Source: Fomes fomentarius (taxonomy: Eukaryota; Basidiomycota; Agaricomycetes; Polyporales; Polyporaceae). Taken from it: 64,000 nt of DNA. The stretch's first letter is position 1. Each line of letters opens with the position of its first letter. This document shows, piece by piece, positions 1-9,682 of the stretch. Both the position numbers and the translations under genes were made by a program. Location of the stretch: assembly GCA_022606135.1 (NCBI GenBank), contig JABYQN010000001.1:1798001-1862000 (forward strand), given 5' to 3'. The notes beneath the pieces are model-generated. The model saw only the letters and a list, made by a program, of their open reading frames with translations, did not search any database and had not been told where the DNA came from.

Positions 1-610
1 AGCGTCTGCGTCCGGACAGTGGTCTTGCGCATTATGTCGGTATCCCAATCTAGGACGACCGATGCCTGGCACTTCAGGCTTGTGTGTGCGGTCTTGGGTG
101 CAACGATGACAACACGGTACTTGCGCAGCCGGAGCACGGAGACGGCATACACGAAGTCGCGGTCGCCGGAAATCAGCACAATTGTCGCGGGAGCGGGGTT
201 GTCAATGGCGTATGTGAGCATGTCCACTGCGGTCTGGCTTGAAAATTTAGTGGTACCTATGACCGAGGGAGGGACGCACCAATTATCATCTTGTCCGCAA
301 CATCTTTCCTCCCATTGTGCGGACAGTCGGTTAGGGAGACCCCGCAGGACTGTAACTCCGAGCGAAGACCGATAGCCTTGGAGGAAAACTGTTCTGAGAG
401 CTCGAGATATGCCTTGAAGAGCTTGACGCTGCCATATGTATGAGCAGCTTCGCGAATGTTGTTAACGACATCGTAACCCGGTGTGCTGCAGGGTGGGGTA
501 CAGTTCTCTGCAAGTGATCAACGTTTACTGAGGTGATTTGGTCGGTAGATTATCTACGACGCACCGTAGTCCCAAAAGATGGCAACTTGCTCGTCGAAGC
601 AGTGGTCCAT
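1..610 (-). CDS. NYN-domain protein (MARF1-like), 3' end missing
   Basis: NYN domains are PIN-like folds found in RNases and RNA-binding proteins. The readable exons are 565-610, 280-507 and 1-226, the last running off the window. From the ATG at 610 the protein begins with the NYN signature VAIFWDYENCTPP. It continues through a region ending RKDVADKMIIVDML and then LISGDRDFVYAVSVLRLRKY, which carries the acidic Asp residues expected in the active site. Splicing restores these motifs across two short introns with GT/AG borders and phase-1 joins. Frame and motifs match the NYN domain of meiosis arrest factor 1/limkain-type proteins. The C-terminal part, where LOTUS or RNA-binding domains might sit, is outside the window. 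The gene is divergent from the alpha-glucosidase I gene. The start is the first in-frame Met before the domain, so an upstream exon cannot be excluded. Its RNA substrate is unknown. Confidence 0.8.
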
Positions 611-1127
611 GACAGTCGGAGCAAACCCAGTCGAATGACAGGGACTGAAGCAGGAGAGGAAGAGTGCAGCTGGTGCTCTTGTGCATGTCCTGAGCATGGG
701 CGGTACTTGTTGTGACAGCGCTAGTTCTCAGGACCATAGTGCTTCCGTGCCTAGTCCGGCATTGCTAGCGCGTGCACTGGATGATTCCCGTCTTGACGAG
801 CAAGGCAGCAGCGAGGAGGGAGGATGTACGCAGAAAGGCTGAGAGTCAGGAAGGAGTCAGAGGAAGGTGAAGTGCTGCAGCACTCTGTCATAGCGTCGGA
901 GTTAGACGAGTGAGTACTACTGTGTTGAAACTTGAGATTGAGAAGCTCAGATCAAGGGGCTTCCAGCGAGTAGATAAGATAAGATAAGATGACAGACATG
1001 CCACGTCCCGATCACTTAATGAACTGTTAGAACTGCAACCGTGACTGTGGCTCCCAACTCTATACTTTCTTCGGTCTACTAGCTCTGTGGTCCTGGCTAC
1101 TTGGCGTGCTGAATACTCTCCCACAAT
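611..1127. promoter_or_regulatory. Divergent promoter region, NYN gene / glucosidase I
   Basis: There is no credible gene in these 517 bases between two divergent start codons. The only distinctive element is a run of GATAA units at 972-990. The short frames here are shadows with no recognisable protein. Confidence 0.6.
972..990 (+). repeat. Tandem GATAA motif (three copies)
   Basis: Three consecutive GATAA units lie about 140 bp before the glucosidase I ATG. GATA is the core site of fungal GATA factors (nitrogen and iron regulators), so this could be regulatory, but a simple microsatellite would look the same. Confidence 0.6.
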
Positions 1128-4100
1128 ATGAGGCTGCTATGGCTACTGCTGCCTCTCGCACCCTCGGTGTTCGCGAAGCCAGGCAACGACTCGGACCCTC
1201 TCTTTTGGGGAACATACCGGCCCAACCTATACTTTGGTCTGCGCCCTAAGCTCCCCCAGTCTTTGATGACGGGCCTTATGTGGTTTGGAACGCAGGACTT
1301 CCAGTCTATCTCACGTACGTCTCACACATCTGTGCATATAGTCACAAGTGACCCATTCTGAACGAACAGGAACGCGACACGCGTGCGACCAGGGTGATGG
1401 CCTCCAAGGATACTCTTGGGCAGAATATGACCCGCGTGAGGGTGGCGTGCAAATGATCAAAGACGGTCCGAACAATGTCAAGATTACAACGGAGTTCCTC
1501 AAAGTGCCTGGAGGTGACTACGGAGGAAGCTGGGCAGCGAGGGTCAAAGGCGAGCCAATTAACCCTGGTAGATCTGTTTGGTTTTTCGTGCGCTCGGTTC
1601 ACTAGCTCATTTAACTGCGCGCGTTAGCCCTTCCCTCTCGTATATCTCCAATATTCTACTTCGGTCTGGAAGGCCTTGGCGGTATTGAGATGGAAACCGA
1701 AGAAGACGAGAATGTATGTCCGCTCTGCCGTCGCGTTGTATGTGTCATGACATTGCATAATCTCATAGGGCATCGAGGGACCAATTGTTTACACAGGCTC
1801 AACACCAGACCTCGATGACTTCACTATACGTGTTGTAGAAGGTGAGGAGCTGCTTTGTTGCCAGTACGTTCCAAGGCTTTCTCTGACATAATGTAGGTCC
1901 TAGTAACACGTTAGTCACTGAAGGGCCGCATGCGAGCACGTTTGCCCACAGGACCGGAAAGGCTCACCTCCTTAGTCTGCGCGTCCCCCCTGGACAAGTC
2001 TGGCAAGCCAAAGGTAGCATATGATGATCATAATGTCTGAAGCAGGGTTGATGAACGTGACGCATAGAGCACATCCAGAAGAATCTCATCAAGTACGCCC
2101 AAGAGGTCATCAACGGCTATAGGGAAGCTAAGCAGGGCTATCCAGACCCTGCGTTCGTCTTCCAGCTGCCAGACGAGTTCTACTCGAGTAGCAACCTGTT
2201 TGCGATTCAGAAGCACTATAATGGACCGTTCCAATTTGATGTCTTCTTCGAGAGCGGAAAGCAGAAATTGAACTGTAAGGATTTTGTTCACTCGACTAAT
2301 GCAGTCATTTGACCAGGTTCCATAGCTGCTGTGTTGGATGAAGGTATACCCGCACTATCTAGGGTCTACAACGACCGTTTCGACTCTGTTTTCCCTATTC
2401 CTTCGAACTACGAGATTGCCGACCGCGACTCGCTAAGGAGCTTCTCTAAGGCTATTACATCGAACCTCATCGGTGGCATCGGCTACTTCTACGGCACCTC
2501 AATCGTTGATCGAGGCTTTGCGTATGAGTGGGACCAAGAGGACGACAGTGCTCCTGAAGATACGGCCGGCGAGAAGAAGGGTCCTACACTGGTTGACCCC
2601 AAGGGCCTCTTGACAGCAACTCCGAGCAGGAGCTTCTTCCCCCGTGGCTTCTATTGGTCAGTGAGAACGTCTCTTTAGAGAACTATATAGTTTATCAGTT
2701 TTATCAGGGACGAAGGATTCCATCTGTTGCACATTGGCCAGTATGACAACGACCTCAGGTCTGTTGTGTTCATATCACATAATATATGCGTTACTGACAC
2801 CTTCGTGTAGCCTAGAGATTCTCAAAGACTGGATCAACTTAATTGACGAAGATGGCTGGGTCGCGCGCGAACAAATTCTTGGCGAAGAAGCTCGCAGCAG
2901 GGTCCCGCCCGAGTTCCAGACCCAAGTCCCCAGCTATGCCAACCCGCCGACTCTGACCATGGCCGTCACTGCATTCATCAACCGCCTGAGGGAGAAGAAA
3001 GGTCCCTCCGAGCAAGACCTCGGCATGGACTTCGGCGTCGGCTCGCAAGTCCCGCTCACTTCATCAGAGGTCACCCCTGGTCGCCGGTTCCTCGACGAGC
3101 CTGAGCTCGCACTCGAATACCTCCGCTCTATTTACAGGCCTCTGAAGAGGCACTACGAGTGGTTCCGCCGCACGCAACGCGGGCAGATCAAGCAGTATGG
3201 ACGCAAGGCGCGGTCGCGCACCGAGGCGTACCGCTGGCGCGGCCGTTCCGCGGAGCATGTCCTGACTAGCGGCATGGACGACTTCCCTCGTGGCCCTCCG
3301 CATGCGGGCGAGCTGCATCTGGATCTAATCTCGTGGATGGCGTTCTTCTCACAGACGATGCAGGACATTGCGGAGTTCGTCGGTGAGTTGGATGATGCCA
3401 CTGCTTTCGAGGAGATTGCAAAGGCGACCATTGACAACATCGATGGTGAGTGCGGGCATCTGGTATACGTTAGAAGCGCGCTGACGATTCATGGTACAAA
3501 ATAGACCTGCACTGGAGCGAGGAGAATCAGATGTACTGTGACGTCAACGTCAACGACGAAGGTCCGTCTTTGTCTTGCAACTTCATTTTACACAACGCAC
3601 TGGTTCTGATCTGCCGGGTGCAGACGAGTCCTACCATGTCTGTCACAAAGGCTACCTCTCGCTCTTCCCCTTCCTCCTCTCGCTCCTCCCGCCCAACTCG
3701 CCGCACTTGGGCGCGATCCTCGACCTCTTGCGCGACCCGGACCACCTCTGGTCGCCGTACGGCCTTCGCAGTCTCTCTGCGTCGCACCCCGAGTTTGGAC
3801 AGGGCGAGAACTACTGGAAGGGCCCCATCTGGATTCAGATGAACTACCTCGCGCTCTCTGCGCTGCACAAGGTGCGTTCTTCGTCCCTAGTGATCAGGGA
3901 AGCGTGACTGGCTGACGGACTGTTGTGCTATCACGCGCATGGATGGCAGACGTATGCCGCGCAAGAGGGGCCGCACCAGCAGCGCGCGCAGGAGATCTAC
4001 GCCGAGCTCCGGAAGAACGTTATCGACAACGTACACAAGGTATGTCTGACCGCCAGTACGTTCCATGCGCGTCCGTCCACTTCCGCACCGGTCTCGGCGT

Positions 4101-4455
4101 GGGAGGGTTAGATAACAGGTGCTCGAAATGCGCATGATGGACGGCATATGAATGTTGATGTGCGAAACTGACCGTGTGTACACCATCACAGGAGTACGTC
4201 CGTACGGGATACGTGTGGGAGCAGTACGACCCGCTCACAGGCGAGGGTCGGAGAAGGTACATGGGCCGTTCCCTCTCATCAGTCAATGGCGACGGCGTTG
4301 CTGACGACTTGCGTCATTTCAATCTTGAACTTTTGTGTGCAGTCATCCGTTCACGGGATGGACCTCTCTTATTACGCTCAGTAAGTACAATTTGGCAAGC
4401 GTTCCTACTTCCCCACTGATTGGTCCTTCCCTCAGTAATCTCAGAGAAGTACTGA
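1128..4455 (+). CDS. CWH41: Mannosyl-oligosaccharide glucosidase (alpha-glucosidase I, GH63)
   Basis: The enzyme removes the terminal alpha-1,2-glucose from Glc3Man9GlcNAc2 on new glycoproteins in the ER, the first N-glycan trimming step. Fifteen exons: 1128-1314, 1370-1567, 1628-1713, 1769-1841, 1897-2013, 2068-2274, 2317-2656, 2708-2758, 2811-3445, 3505-3561, 3624-3871, 3950-4039, 4192-4256, 4343-4380, 4436-4455. They sum to 803 codons plus stop. The N-terminus [16 protein letters not shown] looks like a cleavable signal peptide or short anchor. GH63 landmarks in order: [46 protein letters not shown], then in the catalytic barrel [11 protein letters not shown] (the ExxxD pair), [23 protein letters not shown], and [12 protein letters not shown] ending SEKY. 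Length fits the roughly 800-residue family. The final exon is only 20 nt. The frame at 4472-4702 lies after the stop and is taken as 3' UTR. Confidence 0.95.
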
Positions 4456-5203
4456 GCACAGGGGATTTATCATGGACACGGAGACGGAGAAGGGTGTACT
4501 ATACTCGACAAAAGCAGGTCATATGCATGTTGCGTCCCATTACTCGTTGAAACATCTTGGACGAGTACTTACACATCCGATACTCAAGCGCATCCTGAGA
4601 CGCGAGATCAAGAAAGAAGATAGAGAGAAACCGAGCTGGAGTCTAATGGACTACATAGTACATGAGATGAACGGGAATGCGATAATCGAAAAGGTACACT
4701 GAACTTGAATCATGAAGGGAGACTGCGGCTCAGCCGAAGCAGAGTCATGTCAGGTCACGGTCGTTCGTTACAGAGAACGAAGGAGACGATAACAGTAGAG
4801 ACCGAGAGCGAGCATCGAGGACGCGATGGATGGACGACGAAAAACGAGCATGTGCAGAGGAGAACATGAACGTAGACACGTAGACGGTCATAAAAACGTA
4901 TACGAAGAAAGAAAGATGCAGCGAGGTATGTCCCGCTGAGTGGTGGTGATGGTGATGGTGGTGAACCGTGACGGCGACGGATGGTCCAGGTTCATGCATA
5001 TGAGCGCGTGTGTACGTCAAAGAAGTATGGATGCGAATGTGGGATTGGTATGTGCTATGCGATGCAATGCTAATGGGAGTAGTCCCGTGTGAGGTGAGGG
5101 GGTGAGGGAGATGCGGTGTGGTCGGGGCTCGAGAGAACCAACGATAAAACGAGGGAGTGCCATGACAGCTGTCAGCTTATATACAGACTATAGCAATGGT
5201 CCA
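4456..5203. other. Convergent intergenic region
   Basis: These 748 bases separate the 3' ends of the glucosidase I gene and the unknown disordered-protein gene. They hold presumed 3' UTRs and a GGT/GAT trinucleotide run at 4941-4964. The histidine-rich frame on the minus strand is a shadow of that run. Confidence 0.6.
4941..4964 (+). repeat. GGT/GAT trinucleotide microsatellite
   Basis: A short imperfect trinucleotide tract of GGT and GAT units in a non-coding interval. Confidence 0.8.
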
Positions 5204-6630
5204 TCAGAGTTGACTAAGCTTCAATATCTCCTCCGGGTCAAAGTGCAATGAGTCGAAATGTAGCGAGTCGAGACGCATCTCGAGCTCGTCGTCGTCCGTC
5301 TCCCGTATTGTCTCGCTCATATGTGAGCCAGACGATGGTCGGGACGCGAGCTCTGCCGCGGTCGCAGCCGTGGACGTGGAGGTGCGCGAGGATGATGACG
5401 AGAGGATGCCTGCCGAATCCATGGATTTTGCACGCAAGGGAGAGAACATGTCGTTGGCGATTTCCTGTGGTTGTGCGGAGGTCTAGCAAGTAGCATATAG
5501 TCAACCCTACGCTACAAGGTTGAGCTTTGGTGGGGAATGAAATTGACACTTACATCAGACGGTGATGACGCCGAGCTTCCCCCTAGCGTGAAGATCTTTT
5601 GTAGCTCGAGTACAGACAGGCGTCGACGGAAGGATTTGCGTTTTGAAAGAGTGGGTTTGGCTGATCCCTCCAGTTCTGGCGGTTCGGCGAGTAGTGTAGA
5701 GGACTTGGTTGACGTTGCTACACAGTCTTCGAGGGGCGGCCCAGGAGAGGTATCCAGGTTGGGGGGAGCGATGGACTCAACGGGTGACATGGGGCGGGTG
5801 GGTGGTGCAGACTCCGTTGCAACAAGGGTAGGAGAAGTCGGGGACATCAGTTCGTCGGCGGAAGGAGTTGCAGGTCGACTGCCCTGGTTCTCCTTGAATG
5901 AATTGAAGAGCTGCCCGAGGGTAAGGGACCTCCGTCTCGAGATGGACGGAGACGTCGGTCTTGGAGTGCCCAGCTCTTGCTGGCAAGAACGTCTCGTCGG
6001 GAGCGTCGCAGCGGCCTGTGATTCGGATTCAGCATGCCGCGGGTGTTCGCTCACCGATGCTCTCCGCTGAGCCTTGCCGCCACCGACATTGAGCCCGATG
6101 GAGCGCAACGCCTGGCTCGCGCGGGCACGGAATGTGTTCGACTTCTTCATCTTGCGTCCGTCGCCCACGTCCGACATGCCCTCGTTCCGGCGGACCTTGA
6201 CAACCTCTACGATTTCCTCGTCAAATCTGCGGACGCCGCCTCGTGCACGGATGTCTGTCAGCCCCTCCTCCTCCATGTCAGCATCTACGCCTGTGAGCTT
6301 CATGAAGCTGCTCCGGCGCGGCATGACGATGGTTTCTTGTGACTCGTTTGTGTAAGTGCGGCTGAAAGTGGGCGCACGGTTGTCTGTCTGTTGACAGAGG
6401 CGCAGGGCGACGTCGAGAGCGTCCATGTCAGGGCTGGTACGCAGGCCATTCTTGGCCGCCTGTGTTGCGTCAAAGTAGCACCATGGTGGGTTGTGGTCCT
6501 GCTCTTCCTCAGGGGGAATGACGAAGACGTTGGGCATTTGCTGCATGGCGAATTCCTGGGACGGGGGAGGGACGAGAGAGCCGAATGCGAGGGATGTTGA
6601 AGGAGGGACGAAAGTGAGTGTGGGTGCCAT
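5204..6630 (-). CDS. Unknown Ser/Pro-rich disordered protein
   Basis: I do not recognise this 451-residue protein. Two exons (5554-6630 and 5204-5482) join across a 71-nt intron with GTAAGT donor and CTAG acceptor, and the sum is a multiple of three. The start MAPTLTFVPPS at 6630 is the first ATG of the long frame. A compact N-terminal segment (NVFVIPPEEEQDHNPPWCYFD, about residues 34-54) looks ordered. It is followed by RRSS and RRRS-type basic/serine motifs (RRSSFM, RRASVS, SRRRSLTLGQLF, RRRLSVLELQKIF) resembling kinase target sites, and by long Ser/Pro/Thr linkers. The C-terminus carries a direct repeat DSLHFDSLHFD before the acidic end. There is no membrane segment or catalytic motif. A signalling or scaffold role is possible but not shown. 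Confidence 0.75.
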
Positions 6631-6865
6631 GGAAGGCGGTCGTTAGAAGGAATGACAACGGGGCCCAAGATGGACGGTGGCGTTGCCTCGGGCGCTGCTT
6701 GCAGACGGTGCACGGACGGACGCACTGGCACGCAGACGCTCGTCATGTTCGACTCGGACGCGACGGACGAGCGCGACACCGTCACGTCAGCCGTGGGCAC
6801 GGGTGACTAAGCATTCATAGTAGCATCTCTAAGTATAGGCTCTACCTAATTCATGGCACTCGTAA

Positions 6866-9114
6866 CTACTCTACACCTTTCTCTGTAGCAGCAGACTGGT
6901 CCTTTTTGTCCGCCTCCGCCCGCGACGGCGGTTCTGTCAACAGCACTGCGCTGTCCTGGAGTGCAAACTTCGACTTGCTCCGAATGTATGACCCGTATCT
7001 CTGCACAGACAATCAGCAGTGCCCCTGCCACTCGCCACTGGCACAGGCGAAGACATGACGTACGTAGAATAGGAAGGGAACCGGCATGCAAGCAGCCGCC
7101 AAGAATCCGAATACGCTGCACGCCCAGGAGTCGCCCAGGTTCCCGTACAATGCTGGGCTGATCAGCGGGAATATCGCCGCGACCACCGATCGGGTGACCA
7201 CGGTGGAGGCAATCGCACTTGCACAGTAGATTGAGTAGGTGTCCATGAGATACTGCGTCAGGCCTTGCATGATGATCGCGCAAGAGAATCCAAACGGCAC
7301 GCCCGCAAGCACCGGCACAATCCAATGAATGGGTGGGTCGCTTGTCCTGTGTGGAATACTCAGGTCTCTGCACCGAAGTAGAAATGTGAGACATACTCAC
7401 CAAGCGAACCAGAAGAGGCTGATGGGCAGGAAGATTCCTCCGACCATAGGCAAATACAGTCGCCTGAAAATGCTCTGTTTGGGTCGTTCATCATTGCCTG
7501 AATTACGCACTTACGCTTCAGGTACAGTCATGCCATTATTGCGATCCATGGCCCTCCAGTACAGCCTGTTCTGTACTGGGGCCAGCGAAAGACCCAACAA
7601 GTTTCCTACTCCTATTCCAAGGAATGCGAGACCTCCTTCTCCTTCTGAGAAATGTCGGTGTTGCTGGAACACGATGGGGTATGCCGCAAAGAAAGCGTAT
7701 AAGGTTGCGTATGCGATAGCTATGTAGATGGCCAGGAGCAACACGATAGGCTCGGTGATTAAGAAATCTAATGCACCCGTAAGTGTCAGGAATGCGAAGT
7801 CCTCTTCTGAGTCGGGGCATAGCACCTACAGAATGGGCGTCCCATATCCCGCTTCAAGATGCTGGCGAAAGACTGGGAACGATTGATGTCGTGCTTCGAG
7901 ATATATATAATCTCTCCCCCACTTGACTTTGTCAGCTTGCGTGCTCGCCTCCGGAGGAGCACAGGGCCAAACTACAGAAAGACACTCAAACTAAGCCACA
8001 CTGACCTTCTGATATATGCGAGGCGGAACGAGGCAAGGAAGTAGCATGCTCACAGTCTCCGGCGTGATGAACATACACGCCAGTGCGTTCAGCGCCGACA
8101 CGATGAACATGATCCAGAAGGTGAAACGCCATCCGAGGCGCGACTGGGATACCCACCCGCCGACGATAGGTCCAAGTACTATATAATCCGTTATTCAGCG
8201 AGGGGCAAATCAGAAGCAACAATGATGGTTGAGCGTACCTGGACCCATCCAAGGCGCCGTTCCGTATAGAGAGGAAGCAAAGCCGCGTTCCCTCGCGATC
8301 CACATGTCGCTCAAGGCGCCACCAGCATTTGTGAGTGCTGTCAGGCATTGTCAGCCATGCATGAATGCGGAGAGGCTGCCTTCCCTCCACTTACGCGCTG
8401 AGCCAAAGGTACCAGCAAGCAGTCGAGTGACAAGGACGGTGGGTGCATTATGCCCCAACGCACCGCCAAGATGGAACAAGGTGAAAATTGAGCCCGTCAC
8501 GACAAAAACTATCCGCTGTGAGGGTAGGGATAGTGCCCCTGCATCAGTTGACCTGACCAGGGGAGCATACACTGAGCAGAGTTTATTACCCGGCCATACA
8601 TCTCTCCCAGAGGAGCAAAGACGAGCGGTCCAAGGCCGAACCCAAGGACATATAGAGACACGCCGAGGATGGTGAGCACCTGTGACATGTGCAGCTCCTC
8701 GCCCATCCGCGCGAGCCCACCCGAGTAGGCACTGCTGCAGAAGGAAACTGAGAAAGTCGAAGTTGCGAGCTACAACACAAAAACATAACGTCAATCAGCG
8801 AAGGTTCCGAGGCGTTGGATATCGTTCTGGTCGAACCTGCGCGGTAATTGCCCATTTTCGCGTGCTGGACCAGTTGTACGGATTCTCTGCGTCGCCAAGG
8901 TCCCAGTCGACTACATATGGGTCCGCGTGGGTCCCCGGCCAGTATACCTGGGGTTAATGTTCACGCTGTTCTCCTGCCAAGAATGCACAGGTTGGTTTGA
9001 CGATGTCAAGAACCTTGGCGATGGCTTGGCGTTAGTATGTTGTATACGGGATCCGGTTTCTTCGTCCGTAGCGTGAAGGGTCGTCTGTTGCGACATTGGA
9101 ACCGATGTCGCCAT
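6866..9114 (-). CDS. Major facilitator superfamily transporter, DHA1 drug:H+ antiporter type
   Basis: This is a predicted plasma-membrane proton antiporter of the fungal DHA1 (FLU1/TPO-like) type. Exons: 8989-9114, 8837-8947, 8590-8769, 8395-8515, 8239-8337, 8054-8178, 7830-7971, 7515-7767, 7401-7463, 7064-7346, 6866-7000. They sum to 545 residues. Family marks: a hydrophilic N-terminus, DAENPYNWSSTRKWAIT before TM1, the motif-A region PLGEMYGRRIVFVVTG between TM2 and TM3, SAPLTNAGGALSDMW with RERG, GPIVGGWVSQ, and ITEPIVLLLAIYIAIAYATLY at the start of the second half. Roughly twelve hydrophobic segments are visible. The first intron (8948-8988, 41 nt) is unusually short and is the least certain junction. 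On the minus strand a TATATAA element lies about 95 bp upstream (near 9207-9213). The substrate cannot be told from sequence. There is no metabolic cluster around it. Confidence 0.9.
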
Positions 9115-9682
9115 TGCGTAATTTCAACGTTATCGGGCAGAACCTGGCTAGAGGACGCGGTGAGAGCCGCCCGGGGATCCGGGTAAAGTGATACATCGCT
9201 ACTACTTATATATCGGAAAGCGAGCGTTGAGAAACTTGAGAAAATACGGACGCTCACTGTACAGATAACCCTCGGCTTGTTCGGCACATCGGACCCTATC
9301 GGACTTCGGCATCTAGATGTGCCGGTTATGCCGCAGTGCTGTCACTGAGCTCATGTTCAATGTCGTATGGGTCACAGTCTGTGATTCTAGTACGCAGACA
9401 GTATATGTCTATGGATGCGCGCAAGGACGTTCATATTACCTTACGGGGAGACGGGATATTTTCTGTGCATCGTGCAAGCACAATCCGATGCAGCAGATGG
9501 CGATACTGGCTAGGAAGGAGTAGTGGTGGATTCGCTAAGTGGTACATGAAAGCGGTACGCATGGACGCGTGTGCGTAACATGTCAAGTTCTAAATGCATA
9601 TGACAGATCAGCGGCGCTCAGCATGGCATCCAGCTGCAAACCTACACAAGTGCGTTGTAACTTTCAGCAGCACTCGCTCTTC
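9115..9682. other. Intergenic: MFS promoter and TEL2 3' flank
   Basis: No gene is recognised in these 568 bases. The small frames on both strands lack motifs and plausible splice structure. Confidence 0.6.

Noticed and set aside
4472..4702. Frame of 76 codons right after glucosidase I that could be read as its C-terminus
   Set aside because: Splicing into TAATCTCAG gives the conserved end SEKY and a stop at 4455, so this frame lies in the 3' UTR.
4745..5020. Histidine-rich minus-strand frame
   Set aside because: It is produced by the GGT/GAT microsatellite in a convergent UTR interval.
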